Positions 1 to 7,159 of a stretch of 64,000 nucleotides of DNA are shown one piece after another. Both the position numbers and the translations under genes were made by a program. The stretch's first letter is position 1. Each line of letters opens with the position of its first letter. The DNA is taken from NCBI RefSeq assembly GCF_038003045.1, contig NZ_JBBOOK010000002.1, positions 186,001 through 250,000 of the forward strand, written 5' to 3'. The stretch comes from Sporosarcina sp. FSL W7-1349. Its GTDB lineage: Bacteria; Bacillota; Bacilli; Bacillales_A; Planococcaceae. Under the pieces are notes generated by a model. The model was not told the DNA's origin and searched no databases. It was given only the letters and a program-made list of their open reading frames with translations.

Positions 1-65
1 GAGGACTTTTCATTTTGAGGTGGTCGGAGAGAAAAATTCAAATTATTTCTTCAAGAATAACAGAG

Positions 66-94
66 ACCAAGTTCCTATGCTGTGGGAACTTGGT
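66..94. repeat. 10-bp perfect hairpin, no T-run
   Basis: Positions 66-75 (ACCAAGTTCC) pair perfectly with 85-94 across a 9-base loop. No T-run follows on either strand, so it is not a convincing intrinsic terminator. It could be the tail of a gene lying outside the window. Confidence 0.35.
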
Positions 95-122
95 GGAACG
101 AAGGGGTATGTTGGAAAGTCAA

Positions 123-166
123 AAAACACCGGTGGCCCCAATTCACTTGGGTTCCTCCGGTGTTTT
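123..166 (-). terminator. Rho-independent terminator of the 51-aa gene
   Basis: AAAACACCGG at 123-132 pairs with CCGGTGTTTT at 157-166, with a further inner CCCAA/TTGGG pairing. On the minus strand the stem is followed by a T-run, just downstream of the gene ending at 174. Confidence 0.8.
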
Positions 167-173
167 CCCGTAT

Positions 174-329
174 TTATTGGCCTTGTTGTTTTTTCATTTC
201 GTCGGCGGCTTCTCTCTTGATGTCTTCCACTTGCTGCTCCGCTTTTCGAGCAGCTTCATTTGCGATGCTTGCCGCGTCTTGTGAATTTTTATTCGGTCCG
301 TCTTTGTCGCCAGCATAACTTTTGCTCAT
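174..329 (-). CDS. small hydrophilic protein, 51 aa, unknown
   Basis: A short, charged, probably helical protein that starts MSKSYAGDKDGPNKNSQ and is rich in Lys, Glu, Ala and Gln, with a C-terminal half that looks like an amphipathic helix. I chose the internal ATG at 329, ten codons into the longer open frame, because a GGAGGAG ribosome binding site lies upstream of it. A terminator follows immediately, so this looks like a monocistronic unit. The composition resembles small stress- or spore-associated proteins of Bacillales, but I do not recognise the family and assign no function. There is no signal peptide, membrane segment or cysteine. Confidence 0.65.
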   Translation of the reverse strand: MSKSYAGDKDGPNKNSQDAASIANEAARKAEQQVEDIKREAADEMKKQQGQ

Positions 330-398
330 CGTTTCGCACTCCTCCTGTCCATTTCTCATATTATTCCCATTTCTTCTGAATCAAAACAGGAACAACCT

Positions 399-411
399 GG
401 TGACAGTCACC
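399..411. repeat. GGTGACAGTCACC palindrome
   Basis: A 13-bp near-palindrome, GGTGACAGTCACC, in the gap between two minus-strand genes. It resembles the GGTGCCTGTCACC elements at 2166-2178 and 4688-4700. The function is unknown. Confidence 0.5.
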
Positions 412-463
412 ATGTCATTTGGAAATAATTCGGAATTGCGCTTAATTTGTAGCGGTGACACCT

Positions 464-2020
464 TTAGAAGACTTTCGTCGTCCAGGTTTCGCCGTTCCAT
501 ACATCTGTGACAAGCCCTTCATAAAAATCGGGTTCATGTGATATGAGGAGGACGCTGCCTTTATACTCTTTCAACGCCCGTTTCAATTCATTTTTCGCAT
601 CTTGGTCCAAATGGTTCGTCGGTTCGTCGAGGACGAGTAAATTCGTTTCACGATTGATCAATTTGCAGAGGCGTACTTTTGCCCGTTCGCCGCCGCTCAA
701 CACTTTCACTTTACTTTCGATATGCTTCGTCGTCAAACCGCAGCGGGCCAACGCCGCACGCACTTCATATTGCGTGAAATGAGGGAACTCCTCCCAGATC
801 TCTTCGAGGCAAGTGCGGGTGTTTTCCGTCTTCATTTCCTGTTCGAAATAGCCGATTTCCAAATGGTCCCCGAGTTCGACGGAACCGGCTAGGGAGGGGA
901 TTTCACCCAGGATGCTTCGAAGCAACGTCGTTTTCCCGATGCCGTTTGCACCGGCCAATGCGATTTTCTGGCCCCGCTCCATCGTCAAATTCAATTCTTT
1001 CGATAATGGCTCATCATAGCCGATGATCAGGTTCTCCGTTTGGAACAAGAATCGTCCCGGCGTGCGGGCCAGTTTGAAATCGAAATGCGGCTTCGGCTTT
1101 TCCGCATCCAACTCGATAACATCCATCTTATCCAACTTCTTTTGCCGTGACATCGCCATCCGGCTCGTCGCCGCATTGGCTTTATTGCGGGCAACGAAGT
1201 CTTTCAGATGGGCAATCTCCTTTTGCTGCTTCTTGTAAGCCGCCTCCAGCTGTTGCTTCTTCATTTCGTAGACGCGTAGAAATTCATCATAATCGCCAGG
1301 ATAGCGGGTGATCTGCTGATTTTCCATATGATAAATCAATTGCACGACACTATTCAGGAATGGAATATCGTGAGAAATCAGGATGAACGCATTGTCGTAG
1401 TTCTGCAAGTAATTCCGCAGCCACTCGATATGCTCGACGTCCAAATAGTTGGTCGGCTCATCGAGAAGGAGGATATCCGGTTTCTCCAGCAATAGTTTGC
1501 CGAGTAACACCTTCGTCCGTTGCCCTCCACTCAAATCATGGACATCCCGGTCGAGACCGAATTCATCCAGCCCGAGCCCGTTCGCCACTTCATCGACCTT
1601 GGAATCAATAATATAAAAATCCCGATTCGTCAGTTCATCCTGCATCTGGCCGGTTTCTTCCAAGAGCGCCTCGAGTTCGTCCGCCTCGACCTCTGCCATT
1701 TTGGCAAAGAGCATGTTCATCTCCGCCTCCAAGTCGTATAAATATTGGAAAGCGGTCCGCAAAACATCCCGAATGCTCATCCCTTGTTTCAACACGACAT
1801 GCTGGTCCAAATAACCGACCCGCACCCGTTTCGCCCAAGTAACCGTTCCCGCGTCCGGCTCCAGCTTGCGGGTGATAATATTCATGAACGTCGATTTTCC
1901 TTCCCCATTCGCTCCGATCAATCCGATCCGTTCTCCTTGCAATAGACGAAAAGACACATCCTCGAAAATCGCCCGATCCCCGAAACCGTGACTTAAATTT
2001 TTGACAGTCAATAAACCCAT
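464..2020 (-). CDS. yfmM: ABC-F family ATPase, YfmM-like
   Basis: A cytosolic ABC-F protein of 518 aa with two ATP-binding cassettes and no membrane domain. Cassette 1 carries Walker A GANGEGKS, signature LSGGQRTKV and Walker B LLLDEPTNYLD. Cassette 2 carries GANGIGKTT, LSGGERAKV and LVLDEPTNHLD. A charged linker rich in Lys and Gln joins them. ABC-F proteins act on the ribosome as translation factors or antibiotic-protection factors. Sequence and length fit Bacillus YfmM better than the longer YdiF or YfmR. I take ATG 2020, at MGLLTVKNL, because AAAGGTG lies upstream and the 26 extra residues of the longer frame do not fit the family. No drug specificity can be read from the sequence. Confidence 0.92.
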   Translation of the reverse strand: MGLLTVKNLSHGFGDRAIFEDVSFRLLQGERIGLIGANGEGKSTFMNIITRKLEPDAGTVTWAKRVRVGYLDQHVVLKQGMSIRDVLRTAFQYLYDLEAEMNMLFAKMAEVEADELEALLEETGQMQDELTNRDFYIIDSKVDEVANGLGLDEFGLDRDVHDLSGGQRTKVLLGKLLLEKPDILLLDEPTNYLDVEHIEWLRNYLQNYDNAFILISHDIPFLNSVVQLIYHMENQQITRYPGDYDEFLRVYEMKKQQLEAAYKKQQKEIAHLKDFVARNKANAATSRMAMSRQKKLDKMDVIELDAEKPKPHFDFKLARTPGRFLFQTENLIIGYDEPLSKELNLTMERGQKIALAGANGIGKTTLLRSILGEIPSLAGSVELGDHLEIGYFEQEMKTENTRTCLEEIWEEFPHFTQYEVRAALARCGLTTKHIESKVKVLSGGERAKVRLCKLINRETNLLVLDEPTNHLDQDAKNELKRALKEYKGSVLLISHEPDFYEGLVTDVWNGETWTTKVF

Positions 2021-2079
2021 ACGCTCTACACCTTTTCCTTCATTCAGAATGCTACTATTATATCCGGATTTCCCTCCCA

Positions 2080-2178
2080 GTGCCAGGCACCAAAACAAAC
2101 GTGAAAGTAGAAACTTTCACGTTTGTTTGAACTTACACGATTATTTAAACTAACACGATTGTTCGGGTGCCTGTCACC
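2080..2178. repeat. Hairpin plus three 18-bp direct repeats ending in GGTGCCTGTCACC
   Basis: GTGCCAGGCACC (2080-2091) is followed by a perfect 16-bp stem (2093-2108 with 2113-2128, loop AGAA). Three tandem 18-bp units beginning CACG (2118-2135, 2136-2153, 2154-2171) follow, and the block ends with GGTGCCTGTCACC. The last motif supplies the TGA stop of the SLH gene (2174-2176). A closely matching end lies at 4658-4700. Confidence 0.75.
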
Positions 2179-4372
2179 TTTCCGACATTTCGTGGGCGAG
2201 CCGGATGATAGAGACGGCCAACTCTGCGTATGTCACTTCTTGATCCGGGTTGAAGTGACCTTTTTCAGCCGGCAGCAAGCCGATGGAGTTTGCCAAGGCG
2301 ACATATCCTCTGTTCCCCGCCTGAACTTGATCAGCATCTTGGAGGTCGAGTTTGTAGATGTCGCTATGTTTAGCTGCCTGTTCGAGTCCAAGTATGCGAA
2401 TATACCAAACTGCCAGTTCTTCCCGCGTGATTGGCGCATCCACATCGAAACTCGTATCTTGCTTAATGACGCCCATTCCTACCGCATGTTCAACGACTTG
2501 ATAGTACGGATGATCCGGATTTATATTATCAAACGTCTGGCTTCGATCCTCCCGTTCACCATACCAGTCCGCATAGAAATACGTCAGCGAATTCACGATC
2601 ACCTTCAAGGCTTCCCCCTTCGTAGCAAGGGCATCGCCGTTAAAGGTTTCTCCATCTTTCACATCGAGAATTTTGGCGTTCAGTAAATAATTCAATTCCT
2701 TTTCCGCCCAAGGATGCGTGACGACAATAGTGTTTTCCTCACCCGTCAAGCTATTCCATTTTCCCGTTTTGGCGTCTAGTGTACTGAAGGACTGTCCGTT
2801 GAATACAGGAACATAGATGAGGTCATAGTGTTGCGCCTCTGCTTTTTTCGTATAATTCAGCTGAGCGCTTAGTGCTTTTTCATAGATGGCCCTTGCTTCT
2901 TCTTCAGAGATAATTTCATTGGCGACTGGCCATTGAGCCTCCTCTTGATATTGAACGTAAAAACTGTTTAAAGAGCTATCCGGATTGATACTTACACTAA
3001 TCTGATCCCCTATTACTGGAATCCCATTGACCACTCTTGGGAATGAAAAATAATACACACCCGATTGCTCATCCACATGGGCTTCATCCAAAGGATAAGC
3101 ATAATGATGCAAATAGGACGGAGCCCACTCTTTCAAATGTTGGATGGCAGACGCAAGGGCTTCCTTCTCGGAAACCGGCTTCCCTTTCGGCGCTTCCTTG
3201 CCAGCCTGTTCCAACATTTGGTACGACATATCGGCATATTGAATGATTTCGCCCGTATGTTTATTTATTTCCAGAGTGGTTCCATACCCGCCATTTGCAA
3301 CTTGATACATGTAGTGAATACTGAACACTTCTTGTCCATTATGATTTTTCATTTCTTCAACCGATTGGATTGTCAATTTGACATCATCGGATTTACTTTC
3401 CAAAAGCTGTTCCGCCAGTTTACGTGCTTCTTCTTTTGTGATGCCCTCTTGTTTTGGCGGTAGCGGCTCTGCCACAATCTTTTCTATTTTCGTTTTCTTC
3501 GGAGGCTCTGTTGAGTAGCTGTTTGCCCTTTGCCATTGACCTGTCAGAGCGTGAACGTTACTTGTCCTAGGTTGATAGACGAGCTCAATCGTGCGTTTTC
3601 CCTTCTGATAATCCATATTGATGGAATAATACAAATCGACGGAGAGATTGTCTTTGATTTTCTGTAAAATTTCCTTCTCGTCTTTCACTTTTGCGACATC
3701 CTCAAAAGTGGCCGCCCCTTTGTGAACCGGGTTCTTATAAAACTCTACTACGTCCCCATTTCCGAGAACTGTGACTTGCATTTTCTGGTCTGCAATCGGC
3801 ACTTGATGTTTCGTCCGTGTAAACATAAACGAATAGCGAATAGGCTCCGTCAGTATTCGGTGTGGGTAATACTGTTGAATATCCGTTTCTAATTGGTATG
3901 CCTCTTCAGTCGGAATGTGACTCATGAATTCAATTGCTATTTTCCTTGCTTCTTCTTTTGATACCTTTGCGGGAAATAAAGCATCCGCTTCGTTCAGAGG
4001 TTGGAAAGAGAAATGTTCAATTTCCAAATCATCCCCAACGAACCCAACACTTCCGTGCAATTGCTTCCCATTGACTGCCTTCGAAAAATAGAGATGATAC
4101 CGAATTTTTTCATCGTCGGGATACATATGACCGCCGCTCATCTGAAAGTCATTGCTTGATAGGAAATCGAACTGATTGGGAAACAAGTCACGAAATTTCT
4201 GAATCAAATCATTTTTGCTGAAATCAACTTCCGTGGAAGCGACTTCAATTGGCACTTTGGTAGATTGCTCGTCCATATAGGTCGATGCTTGTGCCGCGGA
4301 TGCGAACAGTCCAAATGATAAAGCAGAGCAGGTGAGTAAAGTACTGATTTTCCTTGATTTAGCCAAAACCAT
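2174..4372 (-). CDS. Secreted YcdB/YcdC-type repeat protein with C-terminal SLH domains
   Basis: A 732-aa exported protein. Residues 1-29 form a signal peptide (Lys/Arg start, hydrophobic core, AQA cleavage region). Residues of about 60-550 hold repeated modules of the YcdB/YcdC and PepSY-like type, recognisable by recurring SKEEARK/TKEEARKLAEQLL helices and strands of the type 'NGDVVEFY'. The last 170 or so residues hold SLH-like segments (TFDNINPDHPYYQVVEHAV, GVIKQDTSFDVDAPITREEL and GHFNPDQEVTYAELAVSIIRL), which usually bind pyruvylated wall polymer and hold proteins at the cell surface. It is therefore probably a surface-anchored protein; the ligand or enzymatic role is unknown. Its stop codon lies inside a repeat element. 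AGGAGG lies directly upstream of the ATG. Confidence 0.85.
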   Translation of the reverse strand: MVLAKSRKISTLLTCSALSFGLFASAAQASTYMDEQSTKVPIEVASTEVDFSKNDLIQKFRDLFPNQFDFLSSNDFQMSGGHMYPDDEKIRYHLYFSKAVNGKQLHGSVGFVGDDLEIEHFSFQPLNEADALFPAKVSKEEARKIAIEFMSHIPTEEAYQLETDIQQYYPHRILTEPIRYSFMFTRTKHQVPIADQKMQVTVLGNGDVVEFYKNPVHKGAATFEDVAKVKDEKEILQKIKDNLSVDLYYSINMDYQKGKRTIELVYQPRTSNVHALTGQWQRANSYSTEPPKKTKIEKIVAEPLPPKQEGITKEEARKLAEQLLESKSDDVKLTIQSVEEMKNHNGQEVFSIHYMYQVANGGYGTTLEINKHTGEIIQYADMSYQMLEQAGKEAPKGKPVSEKEALASAIQHLKEWAPSYLHHYAYPLDEAHVDEQSGVYYFSFPRVVNGIPVIGDQISVSINPDSSLNSFYVQYQEEAQWPVANEIISEEEARAIYEKALSAQLNYTKKAEAQHYDLIYVPVFNGQSFSTLDAKTGKWNSLTGEENTIVVTHPWAEKELNYLLNAKILDVKDGETFNGDALATKGEALKVIVNSLTYFYADWYGEREDRSQTFDNINPDHPYYQVVEHAVGMGVIKQDTSFDVDAPITREELAVWYIRILGLEQAAKHSDIYKLDLQDADQVQAGNRGYVALANSIGLLPAEKGHFNPDQEVTYAELAVSIIRLAHEMSER

Positions 4373-4575
4373 CCTCCTAAGTTCATAGTCTATTCAGTAT
4401 ACTTCATCTTCAATGAATTGTTAATATTAGGATTTCACACCACCATTAACTAGCCTCCCACCGAATCGTATGATTGCAGCCGGGGAAAAATGCCTGCCAT
4501 CCTGTTTAAATAAACTTGATACCGCAAAGATGTATATACAGTGTTTATCTTTTTTGAAAAGGATGCCTGCATAAA

Positions 4576-4622
4576 AAAAAGCCATGGCCAGCCGCGCGCC
4601 GACTAGATTCACATGGCTTTTT
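4576..4622 (-). terminator. Rho-independent terminator
   Basis: AAAAAGCCATG at 4576-4586 pairs with CATGGCTTTTT at 4612-4622. On the minus strand the stem runs into eight T residues. It serves the gene that ends at 4696. The rest of the 320-bp gap between genes holds only this hairpin and the repeat element. Confidence 0.8.
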
Positions 4623-4657
4623 CTCGCACTCTAAGCAACCACAATTGTGCATACATT

Positions 4658-4700
4658 CACGTTTTTTCAAACAAACACGATTGTTTGGGTGCCTGTCACC
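4658..4700. repeat. Two 18-bp units ending in GGTGCCTGTCACC
   Basis: Units beginning CACG at 4658-4675 and 4676-4693 keep the 18-bp phase of the repeat at 2118-2171. The final stretch 4675-4700 matches 2153-2178 at all but one base. As at the first site, the stop TGA of the neighbouring minus-strand gene (4696-4698) lies inside the terminal palindrome. Confidence 0.75.
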
Positions 4701-5223
4701 CAATCGATCTGATCGCCGATAGTACATCCACTGTTCGCAGCACATGGTGAAGAAAATCCGCAATCTCTCCCATATGCTCTTCATTGATTTTCAGGTTGAA
4801 TTTCACTTCAATGGTGTTCAGGTAGCCCGGCGCTTCGGGTGGATAGACGTGGCTTAGCGTTTGTGTAACTTGAATCTCATTTTCCCAAATCGCGTGCAGT
4901 GCTTGCTCGATTTGCTTGCACTGACTGGCTGGATCATCGACATGTTTGGTAAAGCCTAAAGATAAGGAACAGCCTATATTTTCCCCGGGCACTTCTAGTA
5001 TTTCTCCGGCCAAGTCTTGCAAGGAAGCCTGTAACCCAATTTCCGCCGTCACTTCCTGTGAATCAATAAGTGTGAATTGAATGGCAAACTCCCGAGCCAG
5101 AATGGCAAAATCCATTCGATCCACTCGGTTTGTAATTGTTATCTTGCGTTCCAAATTATCAAGATCATATACATGATTTTCAAACGCCACTTTCAAATTC
5201 TCGAATATGGTTGGATCATACAT
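4696..5223 (-). CDS. Conserved hypothetical protein, 175 aa
   Basis: A soluble, mildly acidic protein with no signal peptide or membrane segment, starting MYDPTIFENLKVAFENHVYDLDNLE. Strands alternate with helices. The C-terminal part (EVKFNLKINEEHMGEIADFLHHVL) looks like one folded domain. A GGAGG site lies eight bases before the ATG, and a terminator follows the gene. I do not recognise the family and assign no function. Its stop codon comes from a dispersed repeat element, so the last residue or two may differ from homologues. Confidence 0.75.
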   Translation of the reverse strand: MYDPTIFENLKVAFENHVYDLDNLERKITITNRVDRMDFAILAREFAIQFTLIDSQEVTAEIGLQASLQDLAGEILEVPGENIGCSLSLGFTKHVDDPASQCKQIEQALHAIWENEIQVTQTLSHVYPPEAPGYLNTIEVKFNLKINEEHMGEIADFLHHVLRTVDVLSAIRSIG

Positions 5224-5279
5224 GGCAATGCCTCCGATTCAATTAAGTTATGCCGCCGCTAATTTTATTTTCAACAATT

Positions 5280-6473
5280 TCACCTGGCCGATTCAACCGA
5301 GCGATGAATCTCTTGATCCCTTCTGCCATGCAGCAAATAATACACCAAAATCCCCACGACAATAACGCCGACTAACGTCAAATACAAGCCGCTGTAACCG
5401 AAAGCGGGCACCAAATACCCCAACAAGAATGGACCCAAGCCCAACCCAAGATCCAGACAAATGAAATAGGTCGAGTTTGCCAGCCCCATTCGGTGCGGCG
5501 GGGTAACTTTAATAGCGAGCGCTTGCGTGCACGATTGAAAATTTCCGTACCCCAATCCGATAATGGCGGCAGCGAGTAGGAACATAAAGGTTGTGTCGGC
5601 TTGACTCAACACCCACATACCGAGTGCAAATAAAACTAGCGCAGGATACGCCACACTGTTTCCGCCCTTGATATCCATTAGTTTTCCCGTAAACGGACGG
5701 GACAGCGAAATGATGATGGCATAGACCAAAAAATAAAAACTTCCAGCCGTCACCAAGTTTCGGTCATGCGCATAAGCGGTGACAAATGAAAGAATGCCAG
5801 AGTAAGCGAGAGCCGCGACCAACATGACGATAGAGATAGGCAAAGCGGACGGTTCGAAAAAGTTCTTCAACGTAAAACCTTTTTCAGTTTGCGGCTTGTA
5901 TTCAAATTTCGGCGACCGGACAGGCAAGGCGATAAGCAAACTGACAATCCCCATTACAAGCGAAAAAATGAAGATACTCGTATAGCCAAATTTATCGATG
6001 AGCATGAGTCCGATCAACGGCCCGACTGCCGTTGATAATACGGCACTCAAGCTGAAATAACCAATTCCTTCCCCGCGCCGGCTTGGCGGGATCACTTGGG
6101 CCACGATCGTTCCCGTGGCTGTAGTCGCCAACCCGACACCAATCCCATGCAAAAAGCGGACGGCAATCAAGAAATATAAGTTTCCGGGAATAAAATAAAA
6201 GAGCGTAATGATAACAAAAAATACGCTCCCGGAAATCAACATTTTTTTATTTCCCACTTTGGCAATCCGGCTGCCGCCGTACAACCGACCTACCAAAGAG
6301 CCGAGGATGAAAATACTGGCGACCAAGCCGGCCGTGCTTGCGCTGGCCCCGTATTGTCCAGTGGCATACGTCGCCATCGTCACCAATAATAGATACATCG
6401 AAAGCATAAGAACGAAATTTACGATTGAAATGGATATGAAATCCTTTGTCCATAATTTTTCTTCCTGTTGCAT
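5280..6473 (-). CDS. MFS efflux-type transporter
   Basis: A 397-aa integral membrane protein with about twelve hydrophobic segments and the MFS loop 2-3 motif (GRLYGGSRIAKVGNKK). A charged central loop (around residues 190-205) separates the two six-helix halves. It probably exports a small molecule or drug by proton antiport; the substrate cannot be read from sequence. It starts four bases after the stop of the marR gene, and its AAAGGATGA ribosome binding site overlaps that stop, so the two are co-transcribed and probably translationally coupled. The pairing suggests that the MarR ligand is also the exported compound. Confidence 0.9.
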   Translation of the reverse strand: MQQEEKLWTKDFISISIVNFVLMLSMYLLLVTMATYATGQYGASASTAGLVASIFILGSLVGRLYGGSRIAKVGNKKMLISGSVFFVIITLFYFIPGNLYFLIAVRFLHGIGVGLATTATGTIVAQVIPPSRRGEGIGYFSLSAVLSTAVGPLIGLMLIDKFGYTSIFIFSLVMGIVSLLIALPVRSPKFEYKPQTEKGFTLKNFFEPSALPISIVMLVAALAYSGILSFVTAYAHDRNLVTAGSFYFLVYAIIISLSRPFTGKLMDIKGGNSVAYPALVLFALGMWVLSQADTTFMFLLAAAIIGLGYGNFQSCTQALAIKVTPPHRMGLANSTYFICLDLGLGLGPFLLGYLVPAFGYSGLYLTLVGVIVVGILVYYLLHGRRDQEIHRSVESAR

Positions 6474-6477
6474 AGAC

Positions 6478-6924
6478 TCATCCTTTATACTTTACTATAT
6501 TTTTCGAAATGTCTTGGAGTACACGGGCCACTAAGAGCCGTTCCTCTTCCGAGACGCCTTCCAATAAACTTTCCTGATAATGGCTAATCTTGGCCTCCGC
6601 TTGCTGGCTCACTTCCAGTCCGTGCTCCGTCAAATGAATATTTCTGGTCCGTCGATCACTTCCCGAACGCGCCTCCACCAATTGAAGTTCCTCCAAACGT
6701 TGAACCATCTTTGTGGTCGTCGGCTTCTCGACATTCCTTTTCTCTGAAAGTCGACTAATAGTATGCTCCCCTTCATGATAAAGAATCCTCATCATCAGCC
6801 AAAGCGGCAACGACAGGTGAAACGGAGCCAATTGGGCGTTTAATTGATTCATATAGGGACGATGCAACGTTGCATATTCATAAAACAACTGCTTATGCGG
6901 CTTCAAGTCCTCACTCCATTTCAT
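6478..6924 (-). CDS. MarR-family transcriptional regulator
   Basis: A 148-aa winged-helix regulator. The recognition region (TISRLSEKRNVEKPTTTKMVQRLEELQLV) and the wing (RSGSDRRTRNIHLTEHG) are typical of MarR. It probably represses itself and the MFS gene: a 17-bp palindrome lies between its -10 element and its start. The ATG at 6924 has no clear ribosome binding site. A TTG seven codons in (first base 6906) follows a GGAG with a seven-base gap and is a plausible alternative start that would give a 142-aa protein. Confidence 0.9.
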   Translation of the reverse strand: MKWSEDLKPHKQLFYEYATLHRPYMNQLNAQLAPFHLSLPLWLMMRILYHEGEHTISRLSEKRNVEKPTTTKMVQRLEELQLVEARSGSDRRTRNIHLTEHGLEVSQQAEAKISHYQESLLEGVSEEERLLVARVLQDISKNIVKYKG

Positions 6925-6929
6925 TATTG

Positions 6930-6980
6930 TTAGTTTGTGAAACTAAGTAAAAGTATAATATATGTAGGCATATGAAGCAA
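6930..6980 (-). promoter_or_regulatory. marR promoter with palindromic operator
   Basis: On the minus strand TTGCTT (6975-6980) and TATACT (6952-6957) are spaced by 17 bp, a good sigma-A promoter. Immediately downstream TTAGTTTCACAAACTAA (6930-6946) is a perfect 7-3-7 inverted repeat covering the start of transcription, as expected for MarR autorepression. Confidence 0.75.
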
Positions 6981-7112
6981 TCAAGACGGATTGAAGTTAG
7001 ATTGCATCGTTTCAACCCCTATTATAATGTTCTTACCATCTCTGCTCGGCCTCGTAACGATTTCCTTCAATTCTTTTCACTCCCCCCCCCCAAACTCTTT
7101 ATAAAACAGCGA

Positions 7113-7148
7113 AAAACATCCGCCAGAAATCGGTTTGGCGGATGTTTT
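7113..7148 (-). terminator. Rho-independent terminator of sat
   Basis: AAAACATCCGCC (7113-7124) pairs with GGCGGATGTTTT (7137-7148), followed on the minus strand by T residues. It lies 12 bp after the end of the ATP sulfurylase gene. Confidence 0.85.
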
Positions 7149-7159
7149 CTATCTATTAC

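Noticed and set aside
4427..4612. 61-aa minus-strand frame between the SLH gene and the 175-aa gene
   Set aside because: It overlaps the terminator hairpin and has no ribosome binding site.
7082..7091. Run of ten C residues, possible phase-variation tract
   Set aside because: It is about 100 bp upstream of the marR promoter and not within a gene or promoter element.
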